Source: Mucilaginibacter sp. OK283 | Lineage (GTDB): Bacteria > Bacteroidota > Bacteroidia > Sphingobacteriales > Sphingobacteriaceae | Direction of reading: 5' to 3' | DNA length: 64,000 bases | Assembly (NCBI RefSeq): GCF_900110415.1 | Contig: NZ_FODR01000001.1 | Coordinates: 372,001 to 436,000, forward strand | Made by a program: the position numbers and the translations under genes | Shown here: piece after piece, positions 15,483-24,823 of the stretch | Layout of the letters: each line of letters starts with the position of its first letter | Numbering within the stretch: position 1 is the first letter of the stretch | Notes under the pieces: generated by a model | Database searches by the model: none | What the model was told of the DNA's origin: nothing | The model's input: only the letters and a program-made list of their open reading frames with translations

Positions 15483-18400
15483 ATGTCTATAAATAAACGC
15501 TCTGTTAATACATTAAAAAGTACCTGCTGTTACTGCGGGGTGGGTTGCGGCGTTGTTATTAACAAAGAAAAAAATGGCAGCATAACTTTAGAGGGAGATA
15601 AAGACTATCCTGTAAATAAAGGGATGTTGTGTAGTAAAGGGCTTAACCTGCACTACACCGCCAATGATAAAACAGACAGGCTGTTGTACCCGCAAATGCG
15701 TTATAATAAAAGCATGCCCATGCAAAGGGTAAGCTGGGATGATGCGTTGGAGCGTACTGCAGCTGTTTTTAAAACTTTCATCAACAAATACGGGCCCGAT
15801 TCGGTGGCGTTTTATGCTTCGGGGCAATGCCTTACCGAGGAGTACTACGTGGTAAACAAGCTGATGAAAGGCTTTATAGGCAGTAATAATATTGATACCA
15901 ATTCGCGCCTGTGCATGAGTAGCGCCGTCGTGGGTTATAAAGTGGCGCTGGGCGAAGACAGTGTACCGGTTTGTTATGACGATATTGAACTGGCCGATTG
16001 CTTTTATGTTACCGGCGCCAACCCGGCCTGGTGCCATCCTATTTTATGGCGACGGGTTGAGGCCCACAAAGCAGCTAACCCCAACGTTAAAATTATAGTG
16101 GTTGATCCGCGGGCTACTGATACCTGCAGTATTGCCGATTTGCACCTGCAGCTAAATCCCGGTACGGATATTACGCTCAACCACGCCATTGGCAGGGTAT
16201 TGATAGAAAACGGCGACATCGACGTTGATTTTGTAACCAAACATGCAGATGGTTTTGAGCAGTACAGTAAAATAGTATTTGAACGCACACTGGCCGAATC
16301 GGCTCAGATTTGCGGAGTAAGTGAAAGTAATATTCGCCTGGCCGCCAAATACATCGGCGAAGCCAAAGGTTTTATTTCGATGTGGACGATGGGCTTAAAC
16401 CAAAGCGCTATCGGTGTAAACAAAAATTTAAGCCTGATAAACCTCAATTTAATAACGGGCCATATTGGTAAACCAGGCTCGGGCCCATTATCATTAACAG
16501 GGCAGCCCAATGCCATGGGCGGGCGCGAGGTAGGTGGCCTGGCCAACCTGTTGCCTGCGCATCGTAACCTGGCCAATCCTTTGCACAGGGAAGAGGTGCA
16601 AAAGTTTTGGGGAGGTACCCAAATAGCAGCCAAACCAGGCCTTACCGCTACCGAAATGTTTGAAGCCCTGAATGATGGCCGCTTAAAAGCCATCTGGATT
16701 ATGTGCACCAACCCGCTAACCAGCTTGCCCAATGTTCGCCTGGCCGAAGAAGCTTTGAAAAAAGCAAAATTTGTAGTGGTACAGGAGATAAGCAACAAGC
16801 CCGAAACTTTGGCTTATGCCGATGTAATACTGCCCGCTGCCGCCTGGGCCGAAAAGGAAGGCACCATGACCAATTCTGAAAGGCGCATCAGCTATTTGAG
16901 TAAAGTACTGAACCCTCCTGGCGAAGCCATTCCCGATAGCGAGATCATTTGCCGCTTTGCCAAAAAAATGGGTTACAAAGGCTTCGATTTCAAAAATGCC
17001 GCAGAAATTTATGCCGAGCATGCCAAACTAACTGCTAAAACCAATATCGATATCAGCGGGTTAACCTACGAGATCATCAAACAACAAGGATCTGTACAGT
17101 GGCCTTATAAAAAGCGGAATGTAACTATAGGCACACCGCGCTTATTTACCGATAAAAAATTCTATACCGAAAGCGGAAACGCCCGCATCAGCGCTGTTCC
17201 TGATACACTCACCAGTGAGATACCGGATGAGGATTTTCCATTTATACTCACCACCGGCCGTATTCGCGATCATTGGCATACCATGAGCAAAACGGGTAAG
17301 GTAAACAAGCTTAACCAGCACATTAAGCAATCGTTTATGGAGATAAACCCGCTTGATGCTGTTGAGTTAAACATACAGGATGGTGATGTTACCATTATCA
17401 AATCTCGCAGGGGCGAGGTAAATGTAAAAGCGAAAATATCGCCGGAGATAAAACAGGGGGTTGTTTTTGTGCCCATGCACTGGGGTAAAATACTCAATAA
17501 CGATTTGCACCGCATCAATAACGTTACCAATGATGCGGTTGATCCGATGTCGAAAGAGCCGGATTTTAAATATTGCGCGGTAAGCGTTCAAAAATATAAA
17601 AAGCCTTTTCAGCGTATAGTAGTGGTAGGCGCGGGTGCAGGCGCGCACGGCTTTGTACGATCATACCGGGAGTTGAATAAGGATGATGAGATAACCATTT
17701 TCAGTAAGGAAGAATATCCTTTTTATAACCGCGTAATGCTGCCCGATTACATTAGCGGCGAGCAAAGCTGGGAACAACTTATAAAAATGACCGATGAGGA
17801 GGAGCCGGAATTTAAGATAAGGTTGTTACGCGGCGTAAGCATCGAAAAAATAGATCGCGCTAATAAATATGTGCTGGATAGCCGTGGAGTAAAAACCTAT
17901 TACGATGTGTTGTTGCTGGCTACCGGCAGCCGGGCGGCCATCCCTAAAAACGTACCATCTTTGCAGGGGATTTTCAGCATGCGCAGCCGCAACGATGCCG
18001 ACAACTTTAAAAAGCATATGCCAAAAAACGGGCATGTGGTTATTGTGGGCGGTGGTTTACTGGGTTTGGAGATGGCTGCTTCCCTACGTGAAATGGGGAT
18101 CACGATTACCATTATTCAGCGTACATCAAGGTTTTTGAACCGCCAGCTGGATGAGTTAGGCAGCCGTTTGCTACATGAGGAAATGGCCGACCAGGGCTGC
18201 GATATTTTTTATGACGACGAGGTGCAGCTATTTTACGGTCGTAATAAACTAACTGGTATTGGCCTTAAAAGCGGACGCAAAATTGATTGCGACGCCATGA
18301 TATTGGCTATTGGCACAACCCCTAACCTGGAAATTGCCAAAGATTGCGGCCTTGATATTAAACGCGGAGTTATTGTAAACGAGCGGCTGCTCACCAGCGA

Positions 18401-19001
18401 CCCTAATATATATGCCATTGGCGAAATTGCCGAATTTAACGGCACGCTGTATGGCATTACCGCTGCTGCCGAGCAACAAGCCGCTGTAGTTGCCGGCTAC
18501 ATGAATGGTGATATTGGCAGCTACTATAAAGGTAGCCTGTTCATGAACATCATTAAAATTCATGGTTTTGACCTATGCAGTATTGGTTTATCAGAATGCC
18601 CGGATGATAGGGATTACGAAGAGATTGTATTTATTGATAAGGCCAAGCGCTATTATAAAAAATGCATTATTCACCAGGATAAATTGGTAGGTACCATTTT
18701 GATTGGCGATAAAGGCGAATTCCAGGAATTTAAGGAACTGATAGCCAACAAAACCGAACTGAGCGACAAACGACTCAAACTGTTGCGCAGTGGCAAAACC
18801 GCCGAGCCTGTTTTAGGCAAATTGGTGTGCAGCTGCAATAATGTGGGTGCCGATAACATACGCAATAAAGTGGCCTCAGGCTGTACTCAACTGGCCGATG
18901 TGTGCAGCCAAACCGGGGCAGGCACAGGCTGCGGATCATGCAGGCCGGAGGTAAAGCGCCTGTTGGAAGAGGTTTTACAACAGCAATTAATAAAGGTATA
19001 A
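15483..19001 (+). CDS. Assimilatory nitrate reductase fused to flavin/[2Fe-2S] reductase module
   Basis: The 1172-residue cytoplasmic enzyme joins a catalytic subunit and its reductase in one chain. Residues 10-70 bind a [4Fe-4S] cluster (C15, C18, C22, C50). The bis-MGD domain follows with the probable molybdenum ligand C144 (SRLCMSSAVVGYK) and GQPNAMGGREVG. The dinucleotide-binding domain lies at about 590-700 (TTGRIRDHWHTMSKTGK). An FAD/NAD(P)H oxidoreductase module spans about 715-1090 (VVVGAGAGAHGFVRSYRELN, then VIVGGGLLGLEMAASLREMG). It ends with a BFD-like [2Fe-2S] domain (CSCNNVGADNIRNKV, GTGCGSCRP). It should reduce nitrate to nitrite with NAD(P)H, without a separate NasB. It needs molybdenum cofactor genes not seen here. 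Confidence 0.93.
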   Translation: MSINKRSVNTLKSTCCYCGVGCGVVINKEKNGSITLEGDKDYPVNKGMLCSKGLNLHYTANDKTDRLLYPQMRYNKSMPMQRVSWDDALERTAAVFKTFINKYGPDSVAFYASGQCLTEEYYVVNKLMKGFIGSNNIDTNSRLCMSSAVVGYKVALGEDSVPVCYDDIELADCFYVTGANPAWCHPILWRRVEAHKAANPNVKIIVVDPRATDTCSIADLHLQLNPGTDITLNHAIGRVLIENGDIDVDFVTKHADGFEQYSKIVFERTLAESAQICGVSESNIRLAAKYIGEAKGFISMWTMGLNQSAIGVNKNLSLINLNLITGHIGKPGSGPLSLTGQPNAMGGREVGGLANLLPAHRNLANPLHREEVQKFWGGTQIAAKPGLTATEMFEALNDGRLKAIWIMCTNPLTSLPNVRLAEEALKKAKFVVVQEISNKPETLAYADVILPAAAWAEKEGTMTNSERRISYLSKVLNPPGEAIPDSEIICRFAKKMGYKGFDFKNAAEIYAEHAKLTAKTNIDISGLTYEIIKQQGSVQWPYKKRNVTIGTPRLFTDKKFYTESGNARISAVPDTLTSEIPDEDFPFILTTGRIRDHWHTMSKTGKVNKLNQHIKQSFMEINPLDAVELNIQDGDVTIIKSRRGEVNVKAKISPEIKQGVVFVPMHWGKILNNDLHRINNVTNDAVDPMSKEPDFKYCAVSVQKYKKPFQRIVVVGAGAGAHGFVRSYRELNKDDEITIFSKEEYPFYNRVMLPDYISGEQSWEQLIKMTDEEEPEFKIRLLRGVSIEKIDRANKYVLDSRGVKTYYDVLLLATGSRAAIPKNVPSLQGIFSMRSRNDADNFKKHMPKNGHVVIVGGGLLGLEMAASLREMGITITIIQRTSRFLNRQLDELGSRLLHEEMADQGCDIFYDDEVQLFYGRNKLTGIGLKSGRKIDCDAMILAIGTTPNLEIAKDCGLDIKRGVIVNERLLTSDPNIYAIGEIAEFNGTLYGITAAAEQQAAVVAGYMNGDIGSYYKGSLFMNIIKIHGFDLCSIGLSECPDDRDYEEIVFIDKAKRYYKKCIIHQDKLVGTILIGDKGEFQEFKELIANKTELSDKRLKLLRSGKTAEPVLGKLVCSCNNVGADNIRNKVASGCTQLADVCSQTGAGTGCGSCRPEVKRLLEEVLQQQLIKV

Positions 19002-19005
19002 GCAG

Positions 19006-20445
19006 ATGGAAAAAAAGCAACTGATTAAAATAAACCTGTCGGGTGGGGTAGCCTCTGCCGGCGATTTTTACGAAATGCTTATCATCGCCCAAAATGCGGG
19101 TGCGGCCCAAATTAGGTTTGGGAACAGGCAGCAGCTTTATTTTGAGGTAGATGCCGGCCAGTTGGAAGACCTGGAATTTGATATGCTGGGCGCCGGTATT
19201 GACCATGAAATTAATACCGACCAGTTCCCTAATATCACCAGCTCCTATATTGCCGATGGAATTTTTAATCATGAAAACTGGTTGAAGGAAGGGGTTTACA
19301 AAGACATTTTCGACCTGTTTGATTATCAGCCTGAGTTAAAAATAAACCTGGTTGATAGCAACCAAACTTTTGCCCCCTTTTTTACCGGTAATTTTAATTT
19401 TATCTCGTCGCCGGTAAGTAATTATTGGTATTTGTATATCAGGTTTCCTAAAACCAATATCCTGTATTGCTGGCCTGTATTGGTTTATTCAGACGATATC
19501 CCGGCCATGAGCAAAGCTGTGCAGCAGGTAATATTTGCCAATATGCCGCTGTTTTATGACCAGGCCGAAGTTAATGCCGATTTGTTGTATCAACTGGTTG
19601 CTGCCAATAACCAGTTTGTTATCCAGCAAATAGATCATCCCTTAAATATCCCCGAATTTCAATTGCCCTACTATGAGGGCTTTAATAAACAAGGCAATAA
19701 ACATTGGCTGGGTATTTACAGGCGCAATGAATTATTTGATATCGAGTTTTTAAAAGAAATTTGCAACCTGTGTATGCAAACCAGGGTTGGGCAGCTGTAT
19801 ATCAGCCCATGGAAATCGTTGCTTGTTAAAAATATCGAGGCCAAACACAGGCCGCTTTGGGGCAATATGCTCAATAAATACCGGGTAAATGTACGCCATG
19901 CTTCAAATGAATTGAATTGGCAGGTAGAAGACCTGTGCAGTCAATGTCTTGATCTGAAACAACAGCTGGTTCGCGAATTTGAGGAAGCCGATCTGCGCAC
20001 ATATCGCCTTAGCTTTGCCATTAAACGGTCGCCAAAATCGGGGATCTATGGCTCTATCATGATCCGCGAACGCAATCCCGACGAGTTTGAAATTGTGCAC
20101 ACCCGCGATTTTAACCACAACACCCGCGAATTTGTGGTGTATAAACAAGGGGTTGCTAAAATCGACTTAGGCCGCCATTTGATTGCACTTTGCGATTTGT
20201 TTTATGAGCAGCAAAGCAATATTGTTCAGTCGGCCACGGTTGCAGGCAGGGAAGATATTAACAAGCCAATTAATCAAAAAGTAGTACACCAGTGTAAAAA
20301 CTGCTTTACTATTTACGACGAAGCATATGGCGACGAACTAAACGGACTTGCGCCTGGGGTACCCTTCACCGGGTTAAAAAGTTTTGAATGCCCTACCTGC
20401 GGCGCCGGTAAAGAGGATTACAAGGAGTTGGTTTGCGTGGCATAG
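19006..20445 (+). CDS. Rubredoxin-domain protein with a degenerate sulfite/nitrite-reductase-like body
   Basis: The 479-residue protein starts 4 bases after the nitrate reductase stop, so it is tightly coupled to it. Residues 6-60 (KINLSGGVASAGDFYEMLII, then IRFGNRQQLYFE) look like the ferredoxin-like half domain of nitrite/sulfite reductases. Where that family has C-x5-C and C-x3-C for siroheme/[4Fe-4S], this protein reads NELNWQV (301-307) and SPKSG (342-346), so the ligands appear lost. The C-terminus (about 425-475) is a rubredoxin with C430, C433, C462, C465 and the GVPFTGL loop. I infer an electron-transfer partner for nitrate or nitrite reduction with a scaffold derived from a dead reductase. 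The alignment was made by eye. Confidence 0.75.
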   Translation: MEKKQLIKINLSGGVASAGDFYEMLIIAQNAGAAQIRFGNRQQLYFEVDAGQLEDLEFDMLGAGIDHEINTDQFPNITSSYIADGIFNHENWLKEGVYKDIFDLFDYQPELKINLVDSNQTFAPFFTGNFNFISSPVSNYWYLYIRFPKTNILYCWPVLVYSDDIPAMSKAVQQVIFANMPLFYDQAEVNADLLYQLVAANNQFVIQQIDHPLNIPEFQLPYYEGFNKQGNKHWLGIYRRNELFDIEFLKEICNLCMQTRVGQLYISPWKSLLVKNIEAKHRPLWGNMLNKYRVNVRHASNELNWQVEDLCSQCLDLKQQLVREFEEADLRTYRLSFAIKRSPKSGIYGSIMIRERNPDEFEIVHTRDFNHNTREFVVYKQGVAKIDLGRHLIALCDLFYEQQSNIVQSATVAGREDINKPINQKVVHQCKNCFTIYDEAYGDELNGLAPGVPFTGLKSFECPTCGAGKEDYKELVCVA

Positions 20446-20945
20446 CTGATTGCTTTGTTTTTTCATATGACGAGTGATGATCTGTTAGGTAGCTTTGAAA
20501 TTATGAAACCGCCCCATTCCCGGCAGCCGGATTAATTCAATGATTTAACGCCATCAATCGCCTGAATTAAAAATATTAACCACCGGTTGTGTACCACCCC
20601 GTACCAGGGTGTTTCAGGGTGTACCAGGGTGTTTCAGGGCGTACCAGAGTGTTTCACCCCGTGCCGGTACACACAGTTTGCGGTTAATTTACTTATCCTT
20701 CCCCTGTCCTCCCCAAGGAAGTAATCACACGTTTCCCTCCCTTTTTTCGCGTCTTCCCAACACCTTTTTCCTGCAACTGCTCACCCAATCAACTATTCAC
20801 CCCTCACCATTCACTATTTAACTACCAATCAGGTAGATTATCTAAAAAAATGTGCATATTTGGGGTTCAAAATTTATTATCTAACAAATTAACACGCAAT
20901 GAAGCGCCCGAAAGGGGTTTCTTTACAATTAAAAACAATTAAACA
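20446..20945. other. Gene-free region with a short tandem repeat
   Basis: About 500 bases lie between the nitrate operon and asd. Apart from the 20-base tandem repeat at 20591-20670 the stretch contains C/T-rich low-complexity sequence (about 20695-20800) and A/T-rich sequence upstream of asd. I see no supported gene, RNA or clear terminator. Confidence 0.6.
20591..20670. repeat. Tandem repeat with 20-base period
   Basis: Three 20-base units start at 20601, 20621 and 20641 with the pattern GTACCAGGGTGTTTCAGGGY. The third has two or more changes, and partial units flank both ends (GTACCACCCC, GTGCCGGTAC). There are no spacers, so it is not a CRISPR. Its function is unknown. Confidence 0.75.
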
Positions 20946-21953
20946 ATGAAAGTCGCAGTAGTAGGTGCTACTGGCTTAGTAGGCACCAAAATGTTGCAGG
21001 TTCTGGCAGAACGCAACTTCCCCGTTACAGAATTAATTCCCGTAGCTTCCGCAAAAAGTATTGGTAAAGAAATCACTTTTAAGGGTAAGCAGTTTAAGGT
21101 AGTTTCTGTTGAGGATGCGATTAAGATGAAGCCGGACGTTGCAATTTTCAGCGCCGGCGGCAGTACTTCATTGGAGCAGGCACCGCTTTTCGCGGCCGCA
21201 GGCACTACAGTTATTGATAACTCATCGGCCTGGCGCATGGATCCAACCAAAAAACTGGTTGTGCCCGAAGTAAATGCCGATGTATTAACCGCAGAGGACA
21301 AAATTATTGCCAACCCCAATTGCTCAACCATACAAATGGTAGTGGCCTTAAAGCCGCTGCACGATAAATATAAAATTAAACGCGTAGTAGTATCTACCTA
21401 TCAATCGGTAACCGGTACCGGCGTAAAAGCTGTTGACCAGTTGTTTAACGAGCGCAAAGGGATTGATGGGCCAAAGGTTTACCCTTACACTATCGACCTG
21501 AACGTAATACCTCAAATTGATGTGTTTACCGACAACGGTTACACCAAAGAGGAAATGAAAATGATCCTGGAAACCAAAAAGATCATGGGCGATGACAGCA
21601 TTAAAGTAACTGCTACCACCGTTCGGATCCCGGTTATGGGCGGTCACTCAGAGTCGGTAAACATCGAGTTTTTACATGATTTTGATTTGGGCGAAGTACG
21701 TGAACTATTAGCTAATTCGCCAGGTATTGTAGTAGTTGATGATACCGCCAACCTGAAATACCCAATGCCGCTTGACGCGCACGATAAAGACGAAGTTTTT
21801 GTTGGCCGCTTACGCCGCGACGAAAGCCAGGACAATACTTTAAATTGCTGGATAGTATCTGATAACCTGCGCAAAGGCGCTGCTACCAACGCAGTGCAGA
21901 TTGCAGAATACTTAGCGGCCAAGCATTTGATTGGCGCGCCGGTTGAGGCGTAA
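20946..21953 (+). CDS. asd: Aspartate-semialdehyde dehydrogenase
   Basis: The 335-residue cytoplasmic enzyme reduces aspartyl-4-phosphate to aspartate semialdehyde with NADPH, on the way to lysine/diaminopimelate, threonine and methionine. The nucleotide site GATGLVG is at residues 7-13. The catalytic cysteine is C126 in NPNCSTIQ and the active-site histidine H234 in GGHSESV. The length is normal for the family. It appears monocistronic, with a terminator 80 bases downstream. Confidence 0.97.
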   Translation: MKVAVVGATGLVGTKMLQVLAERNFPVTELIPVASAKSIGKEITFKGKQFKVVSVEDAIKMKPDVAIFSAGGSTSLEQAPLFAAAGTTVIDNSSAWRMDPTKKLVVPEVNADVLTAEDKIIANPNCSTIQMVVALKPLHDKYKIKRVVVSTYQSVTGTGVKAVDQLFNERKGIDGPKVYPYTIDLNVIPQIDVFTDNGYTKEEMKMILETKKIMGDDSIKVTATTVRIPVMGGHSESVNIEFLHDFDLGEVRELLANSPGIVVVDDTANLKYPMPLDAHDKDEVFVGRLRRDESQDNTLNCWIVSDNLRKGAATNAVQIAEYLAAKHLIGAPVEA

Positions 21954-22032
21954 TTATTAGTGAATGGTTGATTGGGTTGATAAAGTGAATGGTTTTAGTC
22001 GCTTATCAACTCAACCCAAAACTTAAAAATAT

Positions 22033-22067
22033 AACAGGGATAGTCGGTTGATTATCCCTGTTTTTAT
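22033..22067 (+). terminator. Rho-independent terminator after asd
   Basis: ACAGGGATA (22034-22042) pairs perfectly with TATCCCTGT (22053-22061), followed by a T-rich tail. It lies 80 bases after the asd stop codon. Confidence 0.8.
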
Positions 22068-22229
22068 ATAAAAGCTCCCCGTTAACATGGGCAACCCTGC
22101 CTGTTAGTTAACTGCTGCCTCATAATTAAGTAAAAAGATGTTTATTAACATAATTTAACTGTGCATCTGCGTTAACTTATTACGTTTAATAGCGTCATTT
22201 GTATTTCAATTACATTATTTTATTTCACA

Positions 22230-22637
22230 ATGAAAACTAAGATAATTATAGCAGCCGTTGCCGTTTTTGGCAGTTTGTACAGCGGCGCGGTTAGGGCGCA
22301 GCAAACTGCTTTACTTGCCGATCAAAATCCGCGATATAAAGAAAGCCAGGCTAAATATGCCCGCGCGGCAGATAGCCTTACCAGTTTACAAGGCACAACC
22401 ATACAGGATACCTACAAAGCTTATGACTGGTACGAGGCTAAGCTGGAGCGCCGCCGTCAAAACCACGAATGGAGGCACCAGGAACGCATGAATGGCTATT
22501 TCGATTATACGCCGTCATGGGGGCTTTACGATAACTACTATTCACCATCAATCAACTTTGGCTTTGGGGGCCGCTGGGGGCGCGGCGGATACCACGGAGG
22601 CCGTTCCGGTATCGGAATTGGTTTTGGCTGGTATTAA
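22230..22637 (+). CDS. Small exported glycine/arginine-rich protein
   Basis: The 135-residue protein has a signal peptide (cleavage near VRA-QQ, residue 24). A charged helical middle follows (YKESQAKYARAADSLTSLQG, then AKLERRRQNHEWRHQERMNG). The C-terminal third is rich in Tyr, Gly and Phe (GFGGRWGRGGYHGGRSG). I do not recognise a family. It sits 47 bases before the LpoB-like gene on the same strand and is probably part of that envelope gene group. Confidence 0.65.
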   Translation: MKTKIIIAAVAVFGSLYSGAVRAQQTALLADQNPRYKESQAKYARAADSLTSLQGTTIQDTYKAYDWYEAKLERRRQNHEWRHQERMNGYFDYTPSWGLYDNYYSPSINFGFGGRWGRGGYHGGRSGIGIGFGWY

Positions 22638-22684
22638 ACAGCACCACGCATCACTTATTATCATAATTTAACAACCTACTATCA

Positions 22685-23278
22685 ATGAAATTTAATAACA
22701 TTTTAACCATTGCTGCACTTGCAGTTTCAACACTTTTTGCCGCATCATGCTCAAGGCAGGTAACCCGCGTTAGCACCGATCAAACTATAGATGTAAGCGG
22801 CAACTGGAATAACAGCGACTCCCGGATGGCGGCCGAAGAACTAACCGGCAAAATTTTAGGCGCAAGCTGGATAGAAAACCATCAAGCAGATCACCAGGGC
22901 AAAAAGCCGGTAGTAATTGTGGGGTTTGTGCAAAACAAAAGCCATGAACATATTGATGCCGAAACTTTTTTAAAGGACATTGAAAGCTCATTTATCCAAA
23001 CCCAAAAGGTACGCCTGGTACAAGGTGGCAAGAAACGTGAAGAATTGCGCGCCGAGAAAGCCGACCAGCAAACCAATGCAACCGTGTCAAGCATGAAACA
23101 ATTTGGGTTAGAGAATGGTGCCGATTATATCCTGCAAGGCTCTATCAATTCTATTGTTGATTCGCACAAGCGCCAAAAAGTAGTTTACTACCAGGTAAAC
23201 CTCGAGCTTACCAATATTCAAACAAACGAAGTGGTTTGGATAGGGGAGAAAAAAATAGCCAAATACGTAAAAAATTAA
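22685..23278 (+). CDS. LpoB-like lipoprotein (penicillin-binding-protein activator family)
   Basis: The 197-residue protein has a lipoprotein signal ending FAASC, so cysteine 22 would be lipidated. The body matches the LpoB/YcfM pattern: RVSTDQTIDVSGNWNNSDSR near the start, PVVIVGFVQNKSHEHIDAET, and the late GADYILQGSINSIVDSHKRQ followed by YYQVNLELTNIQTNEVVW. In Enterobacteria LpoB activates PBP1b; the role in Bacteroidota is not established. The next gene is a COG3014-type lipoprotein, a pairing I know from other phyla. Confidence 0.8.
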   Translation: MKFNNILTIAALAVSTLFAASCSRQVTRVSTDQTIDVSGNWNNSDSRMAAEELTGKILGASWIENHQADHQGKKPVVIVGFVQNKSHEHIDAETFLKDIESSFIQTQKVRLVQGGKKREELRAEKADQQTNATVSSMKQFGLENGADYILQGSINSIVDSHKRQKVVYYQVNLELTNIQTNEVVWIGEKKIAKYVKN

Positions 23279-23316
23279 TTAAGTAAGCCCTGCTCAAGGA
23301 TTGCTTGTATCTGATA

Positions 23317-24738
23317 ATGATAAACCTGCGTAAGCGTATCTTTCTCGCATCACCTGTCATAGGGGTGATGCTTTTTTTATTTGGTTGTACCACTTACAAT
23401 CAAAGCCTTACTTCTTATTACAAAAATGTTTATGCGGGCAATTACCCCCAGGCCGAAAAAGACCTGGATAATAATGGCCTTATCCAAAAGCCGCGTAATA
23501 AACTCCTGTACCTGATGGAGAAAGGGCGGGTGGCGCACCTGAGAGGAGAGTATGAATCAAGCAATAAGTACTTTAACAATGCCGATCAATTACTGGATAG
23601 TGGTTTAACAGGTGTTGCCGACGCGGCCGTTGGTTTATTGGTTAACTCCATGTCGCAAACATATAAAGGCGAGGATTTTGAAAAATTCATGATCCACTAT
23701 TATAAGGCGCTGAATTACCTTTATCTGAACAATATTGAAGATGCCATTGTGGAGGCCCGCCGCATCACCCTGCAGGCGCAGGACCAGGGCGATAAATTTA
23801 ACAATAAAGACAATCGTTACTCAAACGATGCCTTTGCCCTAATGTTCCAGGGCATGCTTTACGAACGTAATAATGATGTTAACAATGCCTTTATATCATA
23901 CCGCAACGCTGCCGAGATCTACCTGAAAACCCCCGATCAAACTTATTATGGCACGCCGATGCCTATGGGATTAAAGGAGGATGTGATCAGGACCGCCATG
24001 TTAAACGGCTTTACAACCGAGGCCGATCAGTTTGAGAAAACATTTGGTATTCCATACACTCCTGGTAAACCCACCGAAGGCGGCGTGCTGATCTTGTTTT
24101 GGGAAAACGGCCTTGCGCCGGTTAAAACACAGGAAGATTTATTTTTTAGCATGGTAAGGCATAGCGATGGCGGGTTGTTTTTTGTTAACGGTGCCGGTTT
24201 AGAGATCCCCTTTAATTATAGCGGCGACAGGAATAGGGTGAACCTGAAATCTGTTGAAAGCTTGCGGGTAGCGTTTCCAAAGTATATTGCCCAGGCGCCT
24301 TATTATTTAAGCGCCAGCATCAGTGCCAATGATCAACAAATACCCTTAGAAAAGGCCGAAGATATTAATGAACTGGCTTTTAAAACGCTTCAGCAGCGCA
24401 CTTTAAAAGAATTGGGCAAAGTGCTTTCAAGGCTTGCCGTAAAAAAAATGGCCGAATATGGCCTGCGTGCCGCGGCCACAAGCGATGGTAAAACAAACGG
24501 CGTTTTAGAAGGGCTGGGTTATGGCGTACAACTATACAGCCTGTTATCTGAAAAGGCCGATACACGTAACTGGCAATCCCTGCCTTCATCTATTTCTTAT
24601 GCCCGTGTACCGCTGCAAAAGGGTGCTAACAAAGTAAGTATCGTACTAAAAAATGCCCAGGGCGTTGCCGAAACCAAAACGATTGAAGTACAAGGCAACG
24701 GAACGATGCAGTTTTATAATTATGCAACGTTACGGTAG
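23317..24738 (+). CDS. COG3014-type lipoprotein with TPR-like N-terminal half
   Basis: I chose the ATG at 23317 (MINLRKRIFLASPVIG); a TTG at 23305 adds only four residues. The 473-residue product has a lipobox LFLFGC and then TPR-like helices (about 25-210, GNYPQAEKDLDNNGLIQKP, NYLYLNNIEDAIVEARRI, MLYERNNDVNNAFISYRNAA). A beta-rich C-terminal half follows (VLILFWENGLAPVKTQEDL). This matches the COG3014 group of uncharacterised lipoproteins often linked to lpoB-like genes. It starts 38 bases after the LpoB-like gene and ends before a terminator, so the three genes from 22230 form a likely operon acting at the cell envelope. Confidence 0.8.
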   Translation: MINLRKRIFLASPVIGVMLFLFGCTTYNQSLTSYYKNVYAGNYPQAEKDLDNNGLIQKPRNKLLYLMEKGRVAHLRGEYESSNKYFNNADQLLDSGLTGVADAAVGLLVNSMSQTYKGEDFEKFMIHYYKALNYLYLNNIEDAIVEARRITLQAQDQGDKFNNKDNRYSNDAFALMFQGMLYERNNDVNNAFISYRNAAEIYLKTPDQTYYGTPMPMGLKEDVIRTAMLNGFTTEADQFEKTFGIPYTPGKPTEGGVLILFWENGLAPVKTQEDLFFSMVRHSDGGLFFVNGAGLEIPFNYSGDRNRVNLKSVESLRVAFPKYIAQAPYYLSASISANDQQIPLEKAEDINELAFKTLQQRTLKELGKVLSRLAVKKMAEYGLRAAATSDGKTNGVLEGLGYGVQLYSLLSEKADTRNWQSLPSSISYARVPLQKGANKVSIVLKNAQGVAETKTIEVQGNGTMQFYNYATLR

Positions 24739-24773
24739 GCATGCATTTTTAGCCACCGTAAATAAGATAAATG

Positions 24774-24810
24774 AATAGGTATGATCTGATGATTATCCCT
24801 ATTTTTATTT
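24774..24810 (+). terminator. Probable terminator after the COG3014-type gene
   Basis: AATAGG (24774-24779) pairs with CCTATT (24798-24803), with further pairing inside, followed by a T-rich run into 24812. It lies between the envelope gene group and the next gene. Confidence 0.55.
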
Positions 24811-24823
24811 TTTAATATTTGCG

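Noticed and set aside
15483..19001. Assembly error joining two genes (nitrate reductase and a NirB-like reductase)
   Set aside because: The frame is continuous, the linker is short and natural, and such fusions are known for assimilatory nitrate reductases.
20591..20670. Possible CRISPR array
   Set aside because: Units abut directly with no spacers, and no cas genes are nearby.
20609..20821. Open frame of 70 codons over the 20-base tandem repeat
   Set aside because: The reading is a by-product of repeat and C/T-rich sequence, without protein-like composition.
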